A stretch of 5,962 nucleotides of DNA from Flavihumibacter sp. (GTDB lineage: Bacteria; Bacteroidota; Bacteroidia; Chitinophagales; Chitinophagaceae), in assembly GCA_025455285.1 (NCBI GenBank), contig JALOMU010000120.1, positions 1 to 5,962 on the forward strand, given 5' to 3'. Of the stretch, positions 1 through 5,962 are shown piece after piece. The translations under genes and the position numbers were made by a program. Below the pieces are notes generated by a model, which was not told the DNA's origin, searched no databases, and worked only from the letters and a program-made list of their open reading frames with translations. Within the stretch, counting starts at the first letter, position 1. Every line of letters starts with the position of its first letter.

Positions 1-110
1 GCCTGGAAAATGCTTTCCCTGGTTTTGAGATTATTGTAGCGCTTCAATTCGACCCACCCTGGAATGCCAGCCGCATCTCTGAAGAAGGCAGAAAATTTTT
101 AGAAGCTTGA
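1..110 (+). CDS. C-terminal end of a DUF59/MIP18-like (SufT/PaaD-type) protein, 5' truncated
   Basis: The reading frame is open from the window edge (first full codon at 3) to a TGA at 108-110 and gives about 35 residues. They contain a hydrophobic strand (FEIIVALQF) followed by DPPWNASRISEEGRKFL. A strand ending in a DPPW motif, then a polar turn and a short helix with S-E-E-x-R, is how DUF59/MIP18 proteins end (SufT, PaaD and related iron-sulfur assembly factors). In that family the domain helps insert or deliver Fe-S clusters in the cytoplasm. The conserved N-terminal half of the domain is outside the window, so the call rests on the tail alone. The gene is separated from the next one by 69 bases and is functionally unrelated to it, so it is probably a separate transcription unit. 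No convincing terminator hairpin follows its stop. Confidence 0.5.
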   Translation, partial: LENAFPGFEIIVALQFDPPWNASRISEEGRKFLEA

Positions 111-137
111 GTATTATATCATTTTTCCTTATATTCG
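107..137 (+). promoter_or_regulatory. Candidate Bacteroidota-type promoter for the amino-sugar operon
   Basis: TTG at 107-109 is followed by 20 bases and then TATATTCG at 130-137. The Bacteroidota sigma-ABfr consensus is TTG (-33), about 19-21 bases, then TAnnTTTG (-7); the second box matches at all but one fixed position (C for T). Transcription would begin near 143-146, leaving a leader of roughly 35 bases before the ATG at 180. The -33 box overlaps the stop codon of the preceding gene. An 8-bp palindrome, GTACGTAC at 139-146, lies at the predicted start site. This is pattern matching in the only non-coding gap in the window. Confidence 0.35.
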
Positions 138-179
138 GGTACGTACACGAAATTTTCAACCAAGAACCCGCAGTCTGCC

Positions 180-1532
180 ATGTCAGCATCCCGAAACAGT
201 CGCCGTCGCTTTTTAAAAACCGCAACCCAGGGTGCAGCCCTGCTCACAGTTGGCGGCATCCTTCCAGGATTCAGTGCCTCCAGTTATGCCAATATTCTGG
301 GCTCCAATGAGCGGTTGAATCTCGCCGTTATGGGAGTAAACTCCAGGGGAAATGCACTCGCCACCAACTTTGCAGCTCAACTGAATTCCAGGGTAGCCAT
401 CATTTGTGATGTGGATAGCCGGGCAGCTTCCAAAACCCAGGCGGAGGTCGTAAAAGTACAGGGACAGTCGCCTGTAACGGAGAAGGATATACGTAAAGTA
501 CTTGAAAATAAATCGATTGATGCCCTGGTGGTAGCAGCTCCTGATCACTGGCATGCCCCTGCAGCCATCCTGGCCGCCAAAGCAGGCAAACACGTGTACC
601 TGGAAAAACCTGCCAGCCACAATCCCCAGGAAGGAGAATGGCTGATAGCTGCTCAGAAAAAATACAAAACCGTTATCCAGATGGGTAACCAGCGCCGCTC
701 CTGGCCCAATGTGGCAGCGGGTATCAAAGCCCTTCACGAGGGTGTTATCGGAAGACCTTATATGGCCAAGACATGGTATTCAAATAATCGTCCGGGTATT
801 GGAACCGGCAAAAAAACTGCGATTCCTGATTGGCTGAATTTTGAGCTCTGGCAAGGCCCCGCACCCCGCAAAGCCTACCAGGATAACCTGATCCACTACA
901 ACTGGCATTGGTTCTGGCATTGGGGGACGGGAGAGGCATTGAACAATGGAACCCATATGGTGGACATCGCGCGCTGGGGCTTGCAGGAAGCATACCCCAC
1001 CAGAGTACTCTCTTCGGGTGGTCGTTACCGTTATCAGGACGATTGGGAAACACCCGATACACAGAATATCAGCATTGAGTTCGGCAATCGTTCTACCATT
1101 ACCTGGGAAGGCAGAAGCTGTAACCCGCGATTTGTGGAAGGAGCCAGTGTAGGAGTTATCTTTTACGCCGAAAACGGCACCATGGAATTTGACGGTACCA
1201 ATGCCTATTCCATTTACGACCTGAAAAACAAACTGGTTAAAGAAGTGCGTAACGATGCTACCATTAACACCAGCAGTTTGTCGAGTCCTTCTCAACAGTT
1301 GGATGCCATCCACCTTAATAATTTCCTGGATGCTATCCGTAAAGGCAGTCCGTTGAATGCGGAAATCATTGGCGGTCACCAAAGCACACTGCTGGTTCAA
1401 TTGGGAAATATTGCGCAACGTACCGGTACCATTCTGGATATTGATTCCGCTACTGGTCGGATTAAAAACAATCCGAAGGCTGAAGCACTCTGGAAACGCA
1501 ATTATGAACCGGGCTGGGAACCCACTATTTAA
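180..1532 (+). CDS. Tat-exported Gfo/Idh/MocA family oxidoreductase
   Basis: A 450-residue protein of the NAD(P)-dependent Gfo/Idh/MocA family, whose members oxidise or reduce hydroxyls of sugars, sugar acids and inositols. Residues 7-13 (SRRRFLK) are a textbook twin-arginine motif, followed by a hydrophobic stretch to about 32 and a likely cleavage after SSYA (37), so it should be exported folded with its cofactor bound. The Rossmann fold starts near 46 with G-V-N-S-R-G (52-57); D77 and D79 at the end of the next strand suggest NAD rather than NADP. PDHWH is at 121-125, and EKP at 142-144 carries the usual catalytic lysine. The C-terminal substrate domain has a tryptophan/histidine-rich stretch (about 240-249) and N-G-T-H-M-V-D (256-262), with the family's conserved H259 and D262. 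Length is normal for exported members. The ATG at 180 is chosen because it gives the complete Tat signal; only a weak AAGAA precedes it. It opens the operon. Substrate is unknown; it lacks the THGLGP-type segment expected of GH109 N-acetylgalactosaminidases. Confidence 0.9.
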   Translation: MSASRNSRRRFLKTATQGAALLTVGGILPGFSASSYANILGSNERLNLAVMGVNSRGNALATNFAAQLNSRVAIICDVDSRAASKTQAEVVKVQGQSPVTEKDIRKVLENKSIDALVVAAPDHWHAPAAILAAKAGKHVYLEKPASHNPQEGEWLIAAQKKYKTVIQMGNQRRSWPNVAAGIKALHEGVIGRPYMAKTWYSNNRPGIGTGKKTAIPDWLNFELWQGPAPRKAYQDNLIHYNWHWFWHWGTGEALNNGTHMVDIARWGLQEAYPTRVLSSGGRYRYQDDWETPDTQNISIEFGNRSTITWEGRSCNPRFVEGASVGVIFYAENGTMEFDGTNAYSIYDLKNKLVKEVRNDATINTSSLSSPSQQLDAIHLNNFLDAIRKGSPLNAEIIGGHQSTLLVQLGNIAQRTGTILDIDSATGRIKNNPKAEALWKRNYEPGWEPTI

Positions 1533-1541
1533 GCCCTGTTC

Positions 1542-2828
1542 ATGAAACAATCAACGGTCGTTTCTATTGGTATCATAGCCGGACTCTTTTTCATTTTCGG
1601 ACTGGTGAGTTGGGTGAATGCCATCCTGATTCCCTATTTCAAACTGGCCTGTGAGCTCACTCACCTGCAGAGTTACCTGGTTGCATTTGCTTTTTATATT
1701 TCCTATTTCGTATTATCAGTGCCGGCTTCTTTTCTGCTGAAAAAAGCGGGATTCAAAAAAGGCATGATGATCGGCTTCTGGATCATGGCAATGGGCGCTT
1801 TTCTCTTTGTGCCCGCTGCTTATGGCAGAACTTATGGCATATTCCTGGCGGGATTATTTTCTCTGGGAGCGGGACTCGCAATTCTACAAACTGCCGCCAA
1901 TCCCTATATCACGGTTTTGGGTCCCAAAGAACGGGCCGCTCAACGGATCAGTATCATGGGGATCTGCAACAAATTCGCAGGTATACTGGCGCCTTTGTTA
2001 TTTGCTGCTGCTATTTTACGTCCAACGGATGCTGAATTATTTAAACAGATTCCACTAATGGATGAAGCAGGCAGAACTGCCGCACTGGATGAATTGATTC
2101 GCCGTGTTATTGTACCCTATTCTGTTGTTGGAACGGTACTCTTTTTACTGGGTATCGCCATTCGTAATTCTCCCTTACCGGAAATCAATACCGACGAAGA
2201 AACCGGTGAACTGGCTTTGCAAAATTCAAACAAAACATCTGTACTACAGTTTCCGCACCTGGTGTTGGGAGCCATCGCAATTTTTGTTCATGTAGGAACC
2301 CAGGTGATTGCCATTGATACCATTATTCCGTATGCCGGTACCATGCAGATTGATTTGCTGGAAGCCAAGACCTTCCCTGGTTATACGCTTGCAGCTACTA
2401 TCGTCGGTTATATCCTTGGCATCATAGCTATTCCGAAACTCATCAGCCAGGTAACAGCCCTTCGAATTTGTACGCTGTTGGGATTGTTGTTTGCTGTACT
2501 GATCCTGCTGGCGAAAGGGAATATCACCCTGCTCGGACATACTGCTGATCTTTCCATCTGGTTTGTGGTTTTACTCGGATTGGCCAACTCACTGGTTTGG
2601 GCGGGTATCTGGCCACTGGCACTGGATGGATTGGGCAGGTTCACGAAAATTGGAGCCTCTCTGATGATAATGGGACTTTGTGGAAATGCATTAATGCCCT
2701 TGTTATATGGATGGGCGGCGGATGTATGGGGACAACGACTCGCCTATGCGGTATTGATTCCCTGTTACCTGTACCTGATTTTTTATGCGGTTAAAGGTCA
2801 TCAATTCAGAAACTGGAGAAAGGCATGA
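1542..2828 (+). CDS. MFS sugar:H+ symporter, FucP/GluP/NagP type
   Basis: A 428-residue inner-membrane transporter of the fucose:galactose:H+ symporter (FHS) family. Twelve hydrophobic segments can be placed at roughly 6-28, 43-64, 74-93, 99-121, 137-158, 190-207, 239-260, 280-299, 306-325, 337-357, 366-391 and 398-418, with a polar central loop at 208-236. Family signatures include F-G-L-V-S-W-V-N near 19-26, LLKKAGFKKG at 65-74, QTAANPYITVLGP at 116-128, and VGTQVIAIDTIIPYA at 251-265. At the positions of the acidic residues D46 and E135 of E. coli FucP it has A27 and Q116, as is usual in the GluP/NagP branch, which favours glucose, galactose or N-acetylglucosamine over fucose. With nagA and a nagB-like gene downstream, an N-acetylhexosamine is the likely cargo (inference). 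It starts 9 bases after the previous stop without a clear Shine-Dalgarno and overlaps the next gene by 4 bases. Confidence 0.9.
   Translation: MKQSTVVSIGIIAGLFFIFGLVSWVNAILIPYFKLACELTHLQSYLVAFAFYISYFVLSVPASFLLKKAGFKKGMMIGFWIMAMGAFLFVPAAYGRTYGIFLAGLFSLGAGLAILQTAANPYITVLGPKERAAQRISIMGICNKFAGILAPLLFAAAILRPTDAELFKQIPLMDEAGRTAALDELIRRVIVPYSVVGTVLFLLGIAIRNSPLPEINTDEETGELALQNSNKTSVLQFPHLVLGAIAIFVHVGTQVIAIDTIIPYAGTMQIDLLEAKTFPGYTLAATIVGYILGIIAIPKLISQVTALRICTLLGLLFAVLILLAKGNITLLGHTADLSIWFVVLLGLANSLVWAGIWPLALDGLGRFTKIGASLMIMGLCGNALMPLLYGWAADVWGQRLAYAVLIPCYLYLIFYAVKGHQFRNWRKA
2815..2823 (+). promoter_or_regulatory. Ribosome binding site for the second oxidoreductase
   Basis: GGAGAAAGG lies inside the last codons of the symporter gene; its GGAG (2815-2818) ends 6 bases before the ATG at 2825. 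It is the clearest Shine-Dalgarno in the window. It supports the 2825 start, and therefore the signal peptide, over a second in-frame ATG at 2882 that has no such site. The ATGA overlap (2825-2828) suggests translational coupling with the symporter. Confidence 0.6.
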
Positions 2829-4192
2829 AGCGACAAATTCTACATACCGTCCTGGTAAACCTGCTATTCATATATCCTGTTATGTCACAAACCAACCATA
2901 ATCCTGTTGAAAAATATCGTATACTCACGCTTGAACCCGGCCATTTTCATGCGGCCCTGGTTATGAAGGAATCAAATCCGCAGATTGATACTACCTGTTA
3001 TCTGTATGCGCCGGATGATGCGGCTACCTTACAATACCTTGAATACATAGATAAATTCAACAATCGCAAACAAAACCCAACTTCCTGGAATCCTGTCTGG
3101 TATAAAGAAAAGGATTACCTGGAGCAAGCCTGGAAACAACCATCCGGAAGCATTTTGGTGCTGGCGGGAAACAATCGCTCCAAAACCGCCTGGATCAGCG
3201 AAGCCGTGAACAGGGGATATGCAGTGCTGGCCGATAAGCCCATGGCTATTGATCCGGAAGGATTTGCCAAGTTAGAACTGGCAATTACAACGGCAAAGAA
3301 TAAAGGGCAACTGGTATATGATATCATGACGGAGCGTTATGAAATTCTGAATATCCTGCAGCGTTTATTGATGCAGCAAAAGGATCTTTTTGGTGAACTC
3401 GAAAAAGGAAGTTTGAATAATCCTGCCATTGTAAAAGAAAGTTTGCATCATTACTACAAGTTGGTGGCTGGCGTACCCCTGAAACGAACCGAATGGCAAT
3501 ACGACCCCAAACAGGCGGGCAGTGGGCTCGTTGATGTTGCCACACACCTGGTAGACCAGGTGCAATGGACCTGTTTTCCGGAGCAGGTCCTAAACTATAA
3601 CAGTGACGTACAACCGATACGGGCCAGGTTATGGTCCACAGCCATCAGTCTGCCGCAATACAGCGCCTCTACCGGAGCAGCCCGCTTTCCGGATTTTCTG
3701 GATGCTTATCGTAAAGAGGACTCCATCCATATTCCCTCTAATGGGGAAATGGTATATGCTTTAAAGGGAGTTCATGTGCGCATTAAAGTGGAATGGAACT
3801 ATGAATCAACCGGAGGTGCTGGTGATAGACACTATTCTATGATTCGCGGAACCGGTTGCGAACTCGTAATTCGGCAGGCGCCCACAGATCGGTTTGGTGC
3901 CAGTTTGTATGTAGAGCCTGTGAAAGGAAAAAAACTGAGCAGAGAAAAGCTGTTTGCTGCAGTTAACGAAATCCAGCGGATTTATCCGGATGTTCGTTTC
4001 AAAAAAGAGGGAACAGGTTGGAAGATATTGGTGCCGGATCATTACAGATCCGGACATGAAGCACACTTTGCAAAAGTGACTGAACAGTTTCTTACCTATC
4101 TGAACGCAGGCCGTATGCCCGATTGGGAATGGTCCTTCATGACAAGTAAATATTTTGTCACCACCCAATCTCTGGCACTTGCAAATCAATGA
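2825..4192 (+). CDS. Exported Gfo/Idh/MocA-like protein with Oxidoreduct_C-type C-terminal domain
   Basis: A 455-residue protein resembling the Bacteroidota group annotated as 'putative oxidoreductase C-terminal domain' proteins. Residues 1-22 look like a Sec signal peptide: basic KR at 2-3, a hydrophobic core to about 19, and likely cleavage around M-S-Q (20-22); there is no twin-arginine motif. The mature part opens with a Rossmann-like strand, R-I-L-T-L-E-P-G-H-F-H-A-A-L (32-45), in place of a glycine-rich GxGxxG. Then come GNNRSKT (115-121), DKP at 137-139 where family members usually have EKP, YDIMTERYE (165-173), and DVATHLVDQVQW (237-248) with H241 and D244 at the usual substrate-site positions. 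The rest (about 250-440) is the family-specific domain ending in PDWEWSF. Its reaction is not established. The degenerate nucleotide loop leaves open whether it binds NAD at all. The operon position suggests periplasmic work on the same sugar as the Tat-exported enzyme. Confidence 0.8.
   Translation: MKRQILHTVLVNLLFIYPVMSQTNHNPVEKYRILTLEPGHFHAALVMKESNPQIDTTCYLYAPDDAATLQYLEYIDKFNNRKQNPTSWNPVWYKEKDYLEQAWKQPSGSILVLAGNNRSKTAWISEAVNRGYAVLADKPMAIDPEGFAKLELAITTAKNKGQLVYDIMTERYEILNILQRLLMQQKDLFGELEKGSLNNPAIVKESLHHYYKLVAGVPLKRTEWQYDPKQAGSGLVDVATHLVDQVQWTCFPEQVLNYNSDVQPIRARLWSTAISLPQYSASTGAARFPDFLDAYRKEDSIHIPSNGEMVYALKGVHVRIKVEWNYESTGGAGDRHYSMIRGTGCELVIRQAPTDRFGASLYVEPVKGKKLSREKLFAAVNEIQRIYPDVRFKKEGTGWKILVPDHYRSGHEAHFAKVTEQFLTYLNAGRMPDWEWSFMTSKYFVTTQSLALANQ
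3545..3590 (+). repeat. Two adjacent inverted repeats inside the second oxidoreductase gene
   Basis: CACCTGGT (3545-3552) and ACCAGGTG (3555-3562) form perfect 8-base arms around a 2-base centre. Immediately after, GGACCTG (3567-3573) and CAGGTCC (3584-3590) form perfect 7-base arms around 10 bases. The four arms share a CCTG/CAGG core. They lie in codons for the conserved H-L-V-D-Q-V-Q-W segment, so codon constraint may explain them. No T-tract follows, so this is not a terminator. Confidence 0.4.
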
Positions 4193-4193
4193 A

Positions 4194-5369
4194 ATGGCTC
4201 AGTTATCTATCATAAATGCCCGTATTATTACACCAGCTGGCGTACTGGAGAATGGTTGCCTGGTGATCAAAGACGGAAAGATCCATCAGCTCCAACCGGG
4301 TGGAACTGCGATGCCCGATGGTCCGGTACTGGATGCCCGGGGTAGCTGGCTTGCTCCCGGTTTCATTGATATTCATGTGCACGGTGGGGGAGGGTTTGAC
4401 TTCATGGATAATACAGTCGAAGCCTTCCTGGCAATAGCCAGACTGCATGCACAACATGGTACCACTTCCATGTTCCCCACAACACTTACCAGTGAATTAC
4501 CCGATTTGTATGCAACGATCGCTTGTTATGAAAAGGCGCTTACTCACGCTCATGATGGTGCACGTTTGCTGGGACTTCACCTGGAGGGGCCCTATTTTTC
4601 AAAGGAGCAGCGAGGTGCACAGGATGAGCGATATATCCGGAATCCTGATCCGGAGGAATACGGGGCGATCCAGGAAAAAACTACCCATATCCGAAGATGG
4701 AGTGCTGCACCTGAATTGCCGGGTGCACTGGCCTTCGCAGATTTTTGTCGATCGAAAGGAATTCTTCCCGCACTGGCTCATACCAACGCGGATTATGAGC
4801 AGGTAAAAACAGGAGTGAAGCATGGCTATCGGTTGGCAACGCATTTGTATTCTGCCATGTCGGGACTAACCCGCCGAAACGGATTCCGGATTGCCGGAGC
4901 TATTGAGTCGAGTTTGCTGCTGGAAGAAATCGATGTGGAGCTGATTGCGGATGGCGTGCATCTTCCGGAAGCCTTATTGAAACTGGTAGTGAAAATAAAA
5001 GGAAAAGAAAAGATAGCCCTGGTAACAGATTCCATGCGTGCGGCAGGAACTGCCGTAACGAAATCCATACTGGGGAGTAAAACATCCGGGCTCGAAGTGC
5101 TTATTGAAGACGATGTTGCCAAACTATCCGACCGGTCTGCATTTGCAGGAAGTGTAGCAACCACTGACCGCCTGGTACGTACCATGGTGCAACTGGCAGA
5201 TGTTAGTATCCCGGATGCGGTATATATGATGAGTACCACACCGGCACGTATAATGGGAATAGCTGATCAGTTCGGCAGTATTGAAATTGGAAAAATGGCA
5301 GACCTGGTATTATTTGATGATAACATCCAGGTTCAGCAAACAGTTATAAACGGTAAACCAGTTTTATAA
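4194..5369 (+). CDS. nagA: N-acetylglucosamine-6-phosphate deacetylase
   Basis: A 391-residue amidohydrolase-superfamily enzyme that hydrolyses GlcNAc-6-phosphate to glucosamine-6-phosphate and acetate in the cytoplasm. Start: ATG at 4194, one base after the upstream stop. A TTG at 4155 would add 13 residues with no family resemblance and overlap the previous gene by 38 bases, while the ATG gives the usual N-terminus (short beta strand, then xIxNARIxTPxG). Motifs: PGFIDIHVHG (55-64) with both metal histidines H61 and H63; HLEGP (129-133) with E131; AHTNAD (195-200) with H196; ATHLYSAM (215-222) with H217; ADGVH (252-256) with H256; VTD (277-279) with the catalytic D279. Retention of HxH, which E. 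coli NagA has lost, suggests a two-metal site. S220 stands where E. coli has the Asn of its NAM phosphate contact, and TRRNGFR follows. The frame is intact and length normal. Its product should feed the next gene. Confidence 0.92.
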   Translation: MAQLSIINARIITPAGVLENGCLVIKDGKIHQLQPGGTAMPDGPVLDARGSWLAPGFIDIHVHGGGGFDFMDNTVEAFLAIARLHAQHGTTSMFPTTLTSELPDLYATIACYEKALTHAHDGARLLGLHLEGPYFSKEQRGAQDERYIRNPDPEEYGAIQEKTTHIRRWSAAPELPGALAFADFCRSKGILPALAHTNADYEQVKTGVKHGYRLATHLYSAMSGLTRRNGFRIAGAIESSLLLEEIDVELIADGVHLPEALLKLVVKIKGKEKIALVTDSMRAAGTAVTKSILGSKTSGLEVLIEDDVAKLSDRSAFAGSVATTDRLVRTMVQLADVSIPDAVYMMSTTPARIMGIADQFGSIEIGKMADLVLFDDNIQVQQTVINGKPVL

Positions 5370-5376
5370 ATTGAAA

Positions 5377-5962
5377 ATGGAAGTTGTAGTTTTTGATTCA
5401 AGAGAAGAAATGGGCCTAACAGCAGCAAAACGGGTTTCACAAAAGATCCGGGAACTGCAGCAGGAGAAACCGGTGTTGCGGATGATGTTTGCTGCTGCCC
5501 CCTCTCAACTGGAATTTTTGAAGGCATTGATCAAAGAGCCCATCAACTGGCATGGGATTATTGCTTTTCATATGGATGAATACATCGGCTTACCTGCTTC
5601 GCATGCTGCATCCTTTCGAAACTTCCTGAATCGCCATCTTTTTGATTTGGTACCCTTCAGGGAAATTCATCGGATTAACGGAGAGGTTGAAGATCCGCAG
5701 CAGGAAGCAGATCGATATGCCGCCTTGTTAGCTGAATCACCCATGGATATCATTTGCCTTGGAATTGGAGAAAATACCCACCTTGCGTTTAATGATCCGC
5801 ATGTTGCAGATTTTCAGGATCCCTGCCTGGTGAAACTGGTAGATCTTGACCCCGCCTGCAGGCAACAACAGGTGAATGATGGCTGTTTCGAAACCCTGGA
5901 AGAGGTGCCGGCACTAGCCATTACCGTTAGCCTTCCGGCACTCTATAGCGGAACTTATCTTT
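5377..5962 (+). CDS. NagB-like glucosamine-6-phosphate deaminase, 3' truncated by the window
   Basis: The first 195 residues of a protein of the glucosamine-6-phosphate isomerase/6-phosphogluconolactonase family; the E. coli enzyme is 266 residues, so about the last quarter is missing. NagB converts glucosamine-6-phosphate to fructose-6-phosphate and ammonia. Visible landmarks: FHMDEYIGLP (64-73), where D67 matches the proton-transferring D72 of E. coli; HRINGEVEDP (98-107); and GIGENTHLAFND (129-140), where H135 matches H143. Differences from E. coli: N133 for D141, D140 for E148, T134 for the usual Gly, and FAAAPSQ (38-44) in place of the glycine-rich TGGTP phosphate loop. The Asn and Asp forms occur elsewhere in the family, so this looks like a divergent subfamily rather than a dead enzyme; the substrate could be another amino-sugar phosphate. 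ATG at 5377 follows nagA by 7 bases; an in-frame TTG at 5371 is a less likely start. No clear Shine-Dalgarno. Confidence 0.8.
   Translation, partial: MEVVVFDSREEMGLTAAKRVSQKIRELQQEKPVLRMMFAAAPSQLEFLKALIKEPINWHGIIAFHMDEYIGLPASHAASFRNFLNRHLFDLVPFREIHRINGEVEDPQQEADRYAALLAESPMDIICLGIGENTHLAFNDPHVADFQDPCLVKLVDLDPACRQQQVNDGCFETLEEVPALAITVSLPALYSGTYL

Noticed and set aside
111..179. Small gene, riboswitch or RNA gene in the intergenic gap
   Set aside because: Only 69 bases are available, with no strong secondary structure or plausible start codon with a binding site; the promoter match is the only supportable content.
180..1532. First oxidoreductase as a GH109 alpha-N-acetylgalactosaminidase
   Set aside because: Tat signal, length and Gfo/Idh/MocA fold are similar and the operon concerns amino sugars, but the segment characteristic of GH109 (THGLGP-like) is absent and the Trp/His-rich stretch fits a different branch of the family.
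780..1550. Long open frame on the minus strand opposite the first oxidoreductase
   Set aside because: The plus strand encodes a clearly recognisable conserved protein; the antisense frame shows no domain, start context or family resemblance. The same applies to the minus-strand frames at 213-737, 3806-4189 and 4826-5239.
4034..4053. Inverted repeat CCGGATC / GATCCGG as a terminator
   Set aside because: It lies inside the second oxidoreductase gene about 140 bases before its stop, has only a 7-base stem, and is not followed by a T-run.
4155..4193. TTG-initiated N-terminal extension of nagA
   Set aside because: It overlaps the preceding gene by 38 bases, has no ribosome binding site, and the added residues do not resemble NagA, while the ATG at 4194 gives a normal N-terminus directly after the upstream stop.
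1..5962. Mobile element, CRISPR array, tRNA/rRNA or phage features
   Set aside because: No direct-repeat arrays, transposase or integrase motifs or RNA gene signatures were seen; the stretch reads as ordinary dense metabolic operon sequence of uniform character.

Overview
The window looks like a stretch of a Bacteroidota chromosome, probably from the Chitinophaga side of the phylum (genus not determinable). The signs are a FucP/GluP-type sugar symporter, two exported Gfo/Idh/MocA-type oxidoreductases of kinds common in that phylum, mostly weak Shine-Dalgarno sequences, and a candidate promoter of the Bacteroidota TTG / TAnnTTTG type. All genes are on the + strand.

Layout: (1) 1-110 is the 3' end of a gene whose C-terminus resembles DUF59/MIP18 (SufT/PaaD-like) iron-sulfur assembly factors. 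(2) 111-179 is a short non-coding gap with the candidate promoter. (3) From 180 to the right edge there are five tightly packed genes: a Tat-exported Gfo/Idh/MocA oxidoreductase, a 12-helix MFS sugar symporter, a second exported oxidoreductase with an Oxidoreduct_C-type tail, an N-acetylglucosamine-6-phosphate deacetylase (nagA) and a NagB-like glucosamine-6-phosphate deaminase cut by the window end. The junctions are a 9-base gap, a 4-base ATGA overlap, a 1-base gap and a 7-base gap, so this is very probably one operon.

Working model (inference): the two exported oxidoreductases modify or help cleave an amino-sugar-containing glycoside in the periplasm, the symporter imports the released sugar, and NagA plus the NagB-like enzyme remove the acetyl and amino groups to give a fructose-6-phosphate-type product. 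No sugar kinase, SusC/SusD pair, regulator or classical glycoside hydrolase is in the window; they may lie downstream.

The unusual aspects are the pairing of two exported dehydrogenase-like proteins, one Tat and one apparently Sec with a degenerate nucleotide site, with a cytoplasmic amino-sugar pathway, and the departure of both NagA and the NagB-like enzyme from the E. coli residues that hold the substrate phosphate. These may be subfamily traits rather than novelties.
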